64,000 bases of DNA from Symsagittifera roscoffensis. Its lineage: Eukaryota > Xenacoelomorpha > Acoela > Convolutidae. Of the stretch, positions 30,776 through 41,125 are shown in pieces. Each line of letters begins with the position of its first letter. Within the stretch, counting starts at the first letter, position 1. The notes under the pieces are model-generated. The model was not told the origin of the DNA. It did no database searches and saw only the letters and a list, made by a program, of their open reading frames with translations. The translations under genes were made by a program, and so were the position numbers. The stretch covers positions 28,560,776 to 28,624,775 of the forward strand of contig NC_087069.1 of assembly GCF_963678635.1 (NCBI RefSeq), in the 5' to 3' direction.

Positions 30776-33700
30776 CACTTTTTTTTTCAAATTTTCGCAT
30801 GACAGAAAAAAAATGAAAACTTTTGGTAGGTTAGCATTAAAGACTAAAAAAAACCGGGCATGATATTTTTTGTTCAGTCGTATCTCGTAATAATGACTGT
30901 CGCCGCGTTGCCATATCTAATTCGAGCTTACCCAGTAATCTGTAAATGTTTCTAGAATATAACGTTATAAAACTTTTTAAAAAGTTTTAATCTTGTTGTT
31001 ATAGGAAACTTGCACTGACTTGATTTCGAAAAACTGTTCATAAATTGGACACATTAAACAGTTGAACCCAGTCTATGATGTAGATCTGTCAATACTTGGA
31101 ATGGAATATGACCCCTTTGGAGAAAAAAACAGTGAAAAATAGTTAAGAGTGAACTCTTATAGCAAACCGCTTGCCTCCAGTAATGGATAGAATCAAACAA
31201 AAGTTTTTTCTCTCTTAAGTGCCAATTTTAATTTTCATCAATTTTTTTTCTCAAACAAAGAACTTGAAAGTATCAAAAATTGGTTTCATAATGAGCTATA
31301 AATGTATCAAAGTGTGGATTCAATCACTTCAATGTGTTGATAGCTTCTTGAGCGCAACTCTTGAGCGTATTATTCGATTATGTATCTTCAACTAGTCTTT
31401 CTCTCTCGAACATGTTTTGTTTGACTAAATTCTGCATAATTGTATTTCAAGTGAAATCCTTAAATTCTAAAAAAAAATGATCTCTTAAGAACAGACGTGA
31501 AATATAATAACGCGAGTCTATTTCAGTTGGGAAAATAGGTAAAGATCATTGAAAAATAGACAACTTAAGAAGTAGACGACAGAAGAAAAATGAAATACGA
31601 AACAGATTTTTCGGCAACATTTTTCTTCTGGAAATTTTTTTTCTTCAGTTTGTTTGGTCTTAGTTTCTATCCTCATGATATCTGAGAACTTATAATTGCA
31701 ACCCAAAAAAAATTAATGTTTCGTCGGATTTTTGAACAAAAAATCTATAAGTTTCTCGACGTTTTCTACTTTTTAAAGACTTTTTATGACGATTTTTCCC
31801 TGATCAACGAGCGTTTACCCAGAAATTGCCTGCATAGTTGCCGCTCAATGCTCAATAAAATTGTAAACGATTTTTTAAAGCTGGCAATAGTGATTTGCTA
31901 CATGTTTTCATCGAAATGATTTTAATTTGAGACAAACATACGACAATTGTGGGTGTTGTTTTTTGGCGTTTTTTTGATTTAACGATTCGGTGGCTTTCTG
32001 TATCGCAAGTGGCGCAAAACACAGTTTCGCCTCTGTGTGTTTTTTTCTTTCGACTTTTAAACTAATGGGATAAATACCCCTGCGATAGCAAGTGTATTGC
32101 AACCGGGTACTACACTTTTTTCCCGTAAAAAACTGTGTTCACAGAACGGTCTAAATTAAAAGTTTTAATTTCAGGTTCAGTTCATGCTGAGTTTTAAAAT
32201 CTTTGCGTCTCCGGCTTACTTGGTCTGAAGGTGACAACTACACCTGGGATGGTAAAAGTCCTGGTTTCGAATCTTAGAGGACCTGTTTTTGTTTTTTCAA
32301 ACGAGAAATTTTGTTTCAAAAAAAACTGACGGCTTATTATTTGCCTGCTTATGTTTTGTCGGTTTAGTTGACAAATCGTAGAATTGTTTTTATTGCTTTA
32401 CGCAATATACATTTTAGTTGCTTTTAGTGTTTTGATTCACTTCTACTGTTTGTATTTTTTGCTTACCCGTACTGAACAAAATGGAATTTGTTCGAATTTA
32501 GTATGAAAAAAGTATGCAGATTAAATTGAAATCGACGATTTAAGTTGTAAAGAAGTAAGGTAGTCAAAAAAATTGGATCGATTCAAATCGATTTAATGTC
32601 AACGTTTGAAAAATCGATTGCAGTCAATTTTAAATCGATTGGAATGGATCTTAAATCTGACATAAAGTGAAATCGATCCAATTCGATTTTCATTTGACCT
32701 AAATCGAGTTTTTTCACTTTTTTTTTTCAAATTTTCGCATGACAGAAAAAAAATGAAAACTTTTGGTAGGTTAGCATTAAAGACTAATAAAAACCGGGCA
32801 TGATATTTTTTGTTCAGTCGTATCTCGTAATAATGACTGTCGCCGCGTTGCCATATCTAATTCGAGCTTACCCAGTAATCTGTAAATGTTTCTAGAATAT
32901 AACGTTATAAAACTTTTTAAAAAGTTTTAATCTTGTTGTTATAGGAAACTTGCACTGACTTGATTTCGAAAAACTGTTCATAAATTGGACACATTAAACA
33001 GTTGAACCCAGTCTATGATGTAGATCTGTCAATACTTGGAATGGAATATGACCCCTTTGGAGAAAAAAACAGTGAAAAATAGTTAAGAGTGAACTCTTAT
33101 AGCAAACCGCTTGCCTCCAGTAATGGATAGAATCAAACAAAAGTTTTTTCTCTCTTAAGTGCCAATTTTAATTTTCATCAATTTTTTTTCTCAAACAAAG
33201 AACTTGAAAGTATCAAAAATTGGTTTCATAATGAGCTATAAATGTATCAAAGTGTGGATTCAATCACTTCAATGTGTTGATAGCTTCTTGAGCGCAACTC
33301 TTGAGCGTATTATTCGATTATGTATCTTCAACTAGTCTTTCTCTCTCGAACATGTTTTGTTTGACTAAATTCTGCATAATTGTATTTCAAGTGAAATCCT
33401 TAAATTCTAAAAAAAAATGATCTCTTAAGAACAGACGTGAAATATAATAACGCGAGTCTATTTCAGTTGGGAAAATGGGTAAAGATCATTGAAAAATAGA
33501 CAACTTAAGAAGTAGACGACAGAAGAAAAATGAAATACGAAACAGATTTTTCGGCAACATTTTTCTTCTGGAAATTTTTTTTCTTCAGTTTGTTTGGTCT
33601 TAGTTTCTATCCTCATGATATCTGAGAACTTATAATTGCAACCCAAAAAAAATTAATGTTTCGTCGGATTTTTGAACAAAAAATCTATAAGTTTCTCGAC

Positions 33701-34749
33701 GTTTTCTACTTTTTAAAGACTTTTTATGACGATTTTTCCCTGATCAACGAGCGTTTACCCAGAAATTGCCTGCATAGTTGCCGCTCAATGCTCAATAAAA
33801 TTGTAAACGATTTTTTAAAGCTGGCAATAGTGATTTGCTACATGTTTTCATCGAAATGATTTTAATTTGAGACAAACATACGACAATTGTGGGTGTTGTT
33901 TTTTGGCGTTTTTTTGATTTAACGATTCGGTGGCTTTCTGTATCGCAAGTGGCGCAAAACACAGTTTCGCCTCTGTGTGTTTTTTTCTTTCGACTTTTAA
34001 ACTAATGGGATAAATACCCCTGCGATAGCAAGTGTATTGCAACCGGGTACTACACTTTTTTCCCGTAAAAAACTGTGTTCACAGAACGGTCAAAATTAAA
34101 AGTTTTAATTTCAGGTTCAGTTCATGCTGAGTTTTAAAATCTTTGCGTCTCCGGCTTACTTGGTCTGAAGGTGACAACTACACCTGGGATGGTAAAAGTC
34201 CTGGTTTCGAATCTTAGAGGACCTGTTTTTGTTTTTTCAAACGAGAAATTTTGTTTCAAAAAAAACTGACGGCTTATTATTTGCCTGCTTATGTTTTGTC
34301 GGTTTAGTTGACAAATCGTAGAATTGTTTTTATTGCTTTACGCAATATACATTTTAGTTGCTTTTAGTGTTTTGATTCACTTCTACTGTTTGTATTTTTA
34401 CTTAAACGTACTGAACAAAATGGAATTTGTTCGATTTTAGTATGAAAAAAGTATGCAGATTAAATTGAAATCGACGATTTAAGTTGTAAAGAAGTAAGGT
34501 AGTCAAAAAAATCGGATCGATTTAAATCGATTTAATGTCAACGTTTGAAAAATCGATTGCAGTCAATTTTAAATCGATTGGAATGGATTTGAAATCTGAC
34601 ATAAAATGAAATCGATCCAATTCGATTTTCATTTGACCTAAATCGAGTTTTTTCACTTTTTTTTTCAAATTTTCGCATGACAGAAAAAAAAATGAAAACT
34701 TTTGTTACCTGCGTTACACATACCAAGATTGACTAAAATGCTTGTAATA

Positions 34750-34930
34750 GAAAATCAACCGTCCCCTCATGCCCCTCCCCCATGTCCCTCCCCCATGCCC
34801 CTCCCACAACTATCAATTTTATAGTGTAATGAGTAGTTTTACAAGGTTACTTATCGAGACCAAATATGTCTGGCACAGCCCAATTAGTTCGCATGCCAAC
34901 AGTAGCTTCGCATGTTAAGTTCGCAAAATG
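34750..34930. repeat. Fragment of a MITE family shared with 60.3 kb
   Basis: After a C-rich tract (CCCCTCCCCCATGT repeated three times) comes CAATTTTATAGTGTAATGAG and about 75 bp more. This matches the interior of the MITE at 60283-60484 (CAATTTTATAGTGTAACGAG). The ends are not intact. Confidence 0.6.
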
Positions 34931-36463
34931 TACATGGTTAATCAATTTGGATCAATTTAATATCTTTTTAAAATCGATTCAAAAACGATTTCAAATCAAT
35001 TTGGATTGACCGGAAGCCATATCTGTCAGTGCGGGTACATCGACTTCCGTTCTTTTATTTTTTTTTCTTAAAAAACCTTTCTTCTGCGCAAATGATTTCG
35101 GCCTATGTTTTATCGGCTTAGTGGCCTTATCTCGTGTCGTTTGTTGACCACCGAAGAAGCTGTTAGTGTGTGTGTGTGTGTGTGTGTGTTTGCGGGGCTT
35201 CTTTTTAAAAAATGGATGTTTCCTGTTTTTGCGGACTATCGTCCCTCTGTTTATTGTTGTCCGCTTGGATCCCGTATCACGAAATCTCTCATTTTCGAGA
35301 CTCAGCTTTTTTTATCTATGCAAATAGCACTAGTGGAAATACTTGAGTCACAAAACGTTTTGCGGAAACTTTGTTGCATTTTTTTGAAATTTTTTGCTTC
35401 GTCGTTCTGTGTTTCCCGTTTTTGTTACATATGCGGTTAATAGTGGTTTCAGTTTAAGATCAATAAGAGCCCGAAACTTTTTTTATTGCTCACAACAAAT
35501 TCTACGTAGAACTATGAATAAAAAAAAGGCAAATAAACTGATCGTGAAAAAACTTGTTTTTTTTCCTTTTCTTATTCATTTTTTGTTTTTCTAGTTCTTT
35601 TTTTCAATTTTATTGTTGGAAGTTATCCTCATTGTTTCTTGGCGGTAATTCTTTTTGTACCGCTTGTTGATTTTTCTTCAGATGCTGAATTCGTATTCTT
35701 TTGTCTTGACAAATTTTTTTTTCAAAACTAGCTTCATTCGTTTTGATACAATCGATATTTTTGGTAGTTCCGATTGTTTCGTAATTGATGCGAAGCCCCC
35801 TCCCCTTTCTTCGATTGTATCGTAAGCGATGCGAAGCTCTGCTTCGCCTCTGTAAATATTAGGTCTGCACTAAAAGCACCTGGGTTTTTCCAGGCTCATT
35901 TATTGTACCAACGTCTTCAATGCTAGTGACATCATTTGTTTGTCTCACTTTTCATTATAAATGAAAGTGTGAAGAAAACGAAGTTGTTCTGCTACTCGTT
36001 TGTAAAACTGTTTCTGTATTCTCAACAAGTTGCATGGAATTAATCTAAACTTCAATGCGTCCAGCTAGTCATTCTAAAGTGATTTGAGGCAAGCTAACTG
36101 GTTTTTTAAATCAAAAAATGGTGGGGGAAGACCTGAGACATGCATAAACGTGCGTTTCAAAAACTCCCTGCTTGATTTTTGTGATATTTGAAGTACCTGT
36201 TTCTTTTCTTCTTATGTTTATATCTGTATATGGTTTAATTGACTTTTTTGGCATTTTTAAATACTTTTCTTAGTTTTTTGTGTCTAGGACTAGATCCTTC
36301 AGGACAAATCCCTCAGAAAAAAAATCAACTATCCCCCGGAATAGAATCCAACTAAAACAAAATCCCCCATATTTTAACTTATCATCCAGTATCTACGATT
36401 ATTCTCTCATCAATATAAATGTTTGATCGACAGACACAAAAACTAACAAATTAATAATTAATC
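34931..36463. other. Non-coding stretch
   Basis: Contains more AATCAATTT/ATCGATT motifs at 34935-35010, the GT microsatellite, and a SINE-like tail (GCGAAGCTCTGCTTCGCCTC) at about 35830. Open frames here are T-rich and low complexity; none is recognised. Confidence 0.4.
35165..35189. repeat. (GT)n microsatellite
   Basis: An uninterrupted GT dinucleotide run of about 25 bases. Confidence 0.95.
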
Positions 36464-36529
36464 TTTATTACATTACACCGATACTTGGAGTTTGCTTAAT
36501 TGAGGTTAGTCAACCGTTTCTGCAATTCT
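36464..36529 (-). other. Possible orphan last exon with poly(A) signal
   Basis: On the minus strand, acceptor GTTTTCCTCAG is followed by a segment that can be read as ELQKRLTNLN and a TAA at 36498-36496. AATAAA lies at 36469-36464. Acceptor, short coding end, stop and poly(A) signal in the right order fit a terminal exon. I could not find an upstream exon, so this may be chance. Confidence 0.3.
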
Positions 36530-37040
36530 CTGAGGAAAACGAAAAAAAAAACATTTTTTTAAATCCCAAATAATTTTTCTTTGATTAAACAGGTATACTA
36601 TTTCAATTTTTTATAGAACCTCAGACTTTTTGGGACATTATTTTGATTGATCTAAGTTGTTTGAGAGCTGGGTGTTTTTGACAATGTTGATTAATTTTTA
36701 GTTCCGATTAAGAAAGATGATACTTTTGTTATCACGACAAAAGCCCGTGACTCGTATTAGGAAGATGCCTTAAAAAGTGTGTCAAAAATTCATATTTCAG
36801 TCGATAGATCCCGCCAACAAACTCCTCGGGTGGCTGAAGTTTGGAATTCATATCACTATTGATTCCAACTTATCAAAAACATCTTCCGAACGCCAAACAA
36901 GATTTTGCCAATGATGTTAATCAGATAGCTTTGATTAAATAAGCAACAATTGCGCCGGTTACTCTGAAAGTATACAGTCATTCTAACTTGATAGCAAAAA
37001 CAAAAGCTGACTTCCTCATTTTTTTAATCATTATACAAAC
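36530..37040. other. Unassigned stretch
   Basis: Two short plus-strand segments follow acceptor-like AGs (near 36702 and 36800) and read protein-like for 20-30 codons, but stops separate them and no family is recognised. Confidence 0.3.
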
Positions 37041-38217
37041 TAGTCGTCAAAATTAAGCGCAAATTCAGGCTTTTACTCTCTCTTTCTCTCTGAAAGGCCT
37101 GTTTAAAAGGACGATTTAGGACAACATCAAGTAGGAATTAAAACAAAAATTTTTATCTACACCTCGATAAAATGATCAGAACTACCCTCTTTGAAACTAA
37201 GAAATTTTGTTTTCAAAGACACAGTTTTTTCCGGGTCTGAAAATGTCAGTCTACACTGTCTGCCTTAATATGTACATCTGAGTGAACTCTTTCTTGAATA
37301 AGCAGAGAAAAAAATTTCATGCTATTTTAAACAATCTAAACAATAAAAAGTAACTGTTCATTATGACAGCTTTACTAAACTCAGCTGTTTCCTATAAACT
37401 CATGTGTTTCCAAAAACTTAGTGCGGATGGAGAAAATTGGCATTTTAAAAACGGGAAAAAACAAGTGAGTGCTTCAAACTACACACTACACTCGTGGCCA
37501 AAACATTAGCGCAAAATCAAGTTTTTTCAGTGTAATTTTGGAAAACATTCACTTAAAATTGAAACAAAATTTTTTAGATAGACTGAGAGCAAATTAACGA
37601 AGCTCCCCTGCATGAAGTGAACCAAATTTGGTTTCTAATACTTACCAGGGATTCCAGAATATGAATAAGCCAGTTTTCGCTACGTGATTTCTGAGTGATT
37701 GTTGTCTTTAAATTATCCCTGAAAACAGGCGTTTTTGAGGAAAAATACATGATTTTGAGCTAAATTTTTGTCAGATAATGTAATTTGAAGTTCCTAATTC
37801 CGGTTCTGGAATTGCCAGTTTTCTCTCTCACCATTAAGTATTTCAAAATGCGCGAGATAGTAGGAGACAGCTGAGTTTAGTAAAGTTGTCACGCTGAATA
37901 CTTTATTTTTTTATTTAGATTGTTTCGCAAAGCATAAAAGAAATGTTTTCCTCCGTTTTTCCGAGAAAGAATTCACCTGGCTGCAAAAACCTAAACCAGA
38001 CAGTTTAAACTGGCATTTTGATACCTAGGAAACAGTGATAAGTCTTTGAAACCAAACTTTGTTAATTTTAGAAAGGGTAGCTCTGATTAATTGATGTCTT
38101 GAAAAAATTTTACTGAATTTCGAAAGAAATGTTGTCCATAATGGACTTGCAAAACAGGCAATTTAGAAAACAGGACTTTCACAGAGAAAATTTAAAATCA
38201 TTTGCTACAGGTTGACG
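37041..38217. mobile_element. Foldback MITE of the 19.27-kb family, split by a second MITE
   Basis: The left end CTAGTCGTCAAAATTAAGCG continues AAATTCAGG and TTTTACTCTCTC, as in the right arm of the 19.27-kb element. Long inverted arms are visible: TGACAGCTTTACTAAACTCA near 37365 and the inverse TGAGTTTAGTAAAGTTGTCA near 37873. The far right end is eroded, so that boundary is approximate. Positions 37487-37782 are a separate inserted element. No coding capacity. Confidence 0.65.
37487..37782. mobile_element. Inner MITE nested between the arms of the outer element
   Basis: The left end TACACTCGTGGCCAAAAC continues ATTAGCGCAAAATCAAG. The right end is its degenerate inverse (CATGATTTTGAGCTAAAT to AATGTA). 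Its ends resemble those of the outer element, so it is a related, independently inserted copy of about 296 bp. Confidence 0.6.
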
Positions 38218-40443
38218 TAAAATTTTTTGATTTTGTTCTAACTAATGGTTAAAGTAAGGCTTCTTAATGAGAAAAAAATTCGACTTCGCGCAATAAATGT
38301 TGCCCACTACCGTAATAGCTTTTTGGTTTTTTGTAACCCGGTACCTACTATCACAACAATCGAATTACGTGGTAACTCAAGATTTTCAATCTGCCAATTT
38401 GAACAACAATGTCAATTAGAACAACAATGTCGATGATTAGATTAACAATTAGAACAACAAAAAACGATTTTTAATTGCTTTTGTAGATCAAACATTTGAA
38501 AAAATCAAGAAAGAAGAAGTCATTACATGTGTCGCGTTTTCAATTTTAGCTATCAGGATTACATTTTAGTAAATTATTCCTTTTTTACTAAAAACTGAAG
38601 AAGAAGAAGAAATAAGAAAGTCAAGGAAAAACTTATTGAGAGCAAAAACGCGCAATTTTTGGGGGAAAATTTGATTCGGGTATCTAATGCAACAAATCGA
38701 AATTGAGCCTTGCAATGTAAACTAATTGAAGCAACATTGAACAGTGTGGTAAATACACAATTACAAAACAAATGTGACTTTTGGGTTAGATCGGCAAAAG
38801 ATGGTTTGAAGACAATTTATCTGATAGTCCAAGAAAAAAGTAGTTCGCACTTCGTAATTCATATCAAAAATTAGGTAACTTCAATTTTGGGGGGTTTTTA
38901 CCTGAAATTGAAATAGATCAAATTAACAAATGGGCATGTGCTTTTTTCGAAACTTCTAATGCAAACAATGCTAAAAACTCAAATTTTCATTTTCCTAATA
39001 GCCAATATCCAATATCAAATACATGCAACCCATCTTTGTATTCAAACACGCATTTAAATTTATCCTAGGAGGATCAGTAAGCTAGGAGGTGTTTGGTTAA
39101 ATATACACAAAATTAAACAGACGTACAAACTTCTTTCTTCAAGAAAAGCTTGCATTACCAAATCAATCCATATATTTTAAATTTAGCCCGTTTAATCTCA
39201 AAAGCCGAGCTTAAACTTTTTCAATCAAAATTCCCATTTAAACATATAGGTCCTCAACGTAAAAAAAAACGATTTTTTTTGTAATTTTGCCTAGTTTTGT
39301 TTTTTGATTGTTTCTGAAAATACTCAGCGGATGCTCGTGTAAAAGATCCTGAACCAGACTTTCATTTTCCATTGTCCAAATTTTGTTTTATTAGCTTAGA
39401 TGGAAGATGTTTTAACAATTTCGTCAAACAAAGTGCAACATTTGCAAAAATTCTCCCTACTTCCTTTCATGGACAAATTTTTTCGTGGATAGGCGCAATT
39501 ATTGTTTGTGTGGTTGTGAGTGGAATCCAAAGACAAGTCTTTATGTGTGTTCCACTAACAAAGTATTCGTGAATTCAGCACTCAACTACTTATTTAGTAA
39601 TTTTGCCGAGGGAAATTAGCTAGTTGTTCCGCAATCCACACAAAAACGATAATGAATCTGTAAAAAGAGATTACGCTATCGCGGAATCCGCAATTTGTAC
39701 GTAAATTCCGCAAGTTTAATTGGATTCCTCCGCAGTTTTTGCTCCCATTTCAAGGATTCTGCTTACAATTTCTGGATGCCGCTTACAAGGCCGCCTACAA
39801 TTTTTGTTCGTGGCATCTAAAAACATAACGAAGATCAAAAACAATGTTGCGGATAGTATTTTCGTTTCATTTCGTTTTATTTTCATATCTAGGCAACTTA
39901 GTTTAGTTTCGCGGCTTAGTTTAGTTAATTTTAATCTCGTCATTTTTGGTTTCATTTTTCAAAATTGTTTTGTGTCACCCCGGAATGTTCTTTCTTTCTC
40001 GCTAAAATTTTTTTCTGCAAATGGGGTTTGTGTTCAAGAAAAAAAGATTCACAAATTAAAATTACTAGGTCATATCATTTTTAAACAACTTCAGCTGTAA
40101 TCAACCTGAAACTTACGAGGCTAATCTAAAAACCCATATAAAAAAAGTTGAGAAGTTTTATGAAGAAAGGTTACAAAAAAACTTGAAAAAAAATATTCAA
40201 GTTTGAAAAAAATGTTCTACTGTGATAGATTTTTGTAAATATACGAGGGTTTAAAAATTGCCGATTTGGCCATTTTGGGACAGTTAACGCACGGAATCTT
40301 TTGCGTTTACAAACCCGTAAGCGTAGATTTTATTCCAAATTGATTAAAACAGTTTTTAAAAGTTTTTGATAAATTCGTCACTTTTAAGCCAACATTGCTC
40401 CATAACGTTAAAAAGTAGCGGAAAAATTAGGGCTTCGCCCTGA
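38218..40443. other. A+T-rich stretch, nothing recognised
   Basis: Near 38395-38460 the short motif CAAT(T)AGAACAACAA is repeated three times. Near 39615-39715 TTCCGCAA-type motifs recur. Open frames are low complexity and match no family known to me. No element ends were identified. Confidence 0.4.
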
Positions 40444-40778
40444 TACGCGCAATCTTATTCTATTCTGTTATCGTGTTCTAACTTTCGTTCTGGTAGAAAA
40501 TGTTCCAATTTCAATTGAAATTAAAGTTTCGATTTTTTATCATGCCGATCCAAATTAAACTCGGAACTAAAAATTAGCTTTGAAGATTCATTCTTTTCAG
40601 GTTTTGATTCCAAATTGTTATATCATTATAGCTTCCCATAGAACTTGTGTATGATCTTGTGAATGTTTTTGCGTAATTTTTATTTTTGATCTTGTGCTTT
40701 CATCAGTTATGGTTAATTATGAACTTGTTCATCGCTTCAAAACAGCTTTTCACTTAGAATTATGCTTTATTTGATATA

Positions 40779-41125
40779 TCATATTGAATTCTTATACTGT
40801 ATTTCATAATGACCGGAGGTTAAATCATGGTAAGAAAGTCTACTCCAAATTTTGGCTCCAGAAAGCTCTAAATAAAGTTCGCTGTAATGCTCCACATAAG
40901 GTGCACATACTGATGCGAATCTGCATCGCTTTTGACCATCACCGCCGTTTTTCTCATAAATTATAAAATTACACTTTGGTTCGCATACTTCAAATTCTTC
41001 GACTTCACAGCTCCCCAGACATTGTTCTGCGCAGTATTTGAACCCATGGCCGCTTATTGGATCAAGAGTATTGGAAATTCTGCAATCCAAATCCAAATTG
41101 TCTTGAAAGTGTCCAAAAACTGAGA
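40779..41125 (-). CDS. Terminal exon of the PAN-like gene, downstream duplicate
   Basis: Same sequence, splice acceptor and poly(A) signal as the copy at 42074-42420. It could serve as an alternative last exon, encode an extra domain if the first stop were spliced around, or simply be unused. Confidence 0.6.

Larger units (their letters stand above)
28885..34704. repeat. Tandem array of a unit of about 1,940 bp, three copies
   Basis: Units start with GTAG(A/G)TTAGCATTAAAGAC at 28885, 30826 and 32766 (periods 1941 and 1940). The third ends at 34704, where the sequence leaves the repeat after GAAAACTTTTG. Copies are nearly identical, with single-base changes and one-base indels, so the expansion is recent. 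Each unit contains a tRNA-like A/B box pair and a cluster of ATCGAT sites near its end. Several small frames are conserved only because the copies are nearly identical. The array begins directly at the end of the last ABCG pseudo-exon. No protein similarity was recognised. Confidence 0.92.

Noticed and set aside
29775-33859. The 67-codon frame repeated in each 1.94-kb unit as a gene family
   Set aside because: Near-identical copies give no test of selection; there is no recognisable protein feature.
8421-34704. CRISPR array
   Set aside because: The repeats are kilobase-scale tandem units in a eukaryotic genome, without short direct repeats and unique spacers.
36690-36880. Two plus-strand exons after acceptor-like AGs
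   Set aside because: Stops and the lack of a family match or matching donors make them unconvincing.
39720-40100. A 126-codon plus-strand frame
   Set aside because: Serine/phenylalanine/leucine-rich low-complexity translation with an open antisense frame over the same bases; no recognisable domain.
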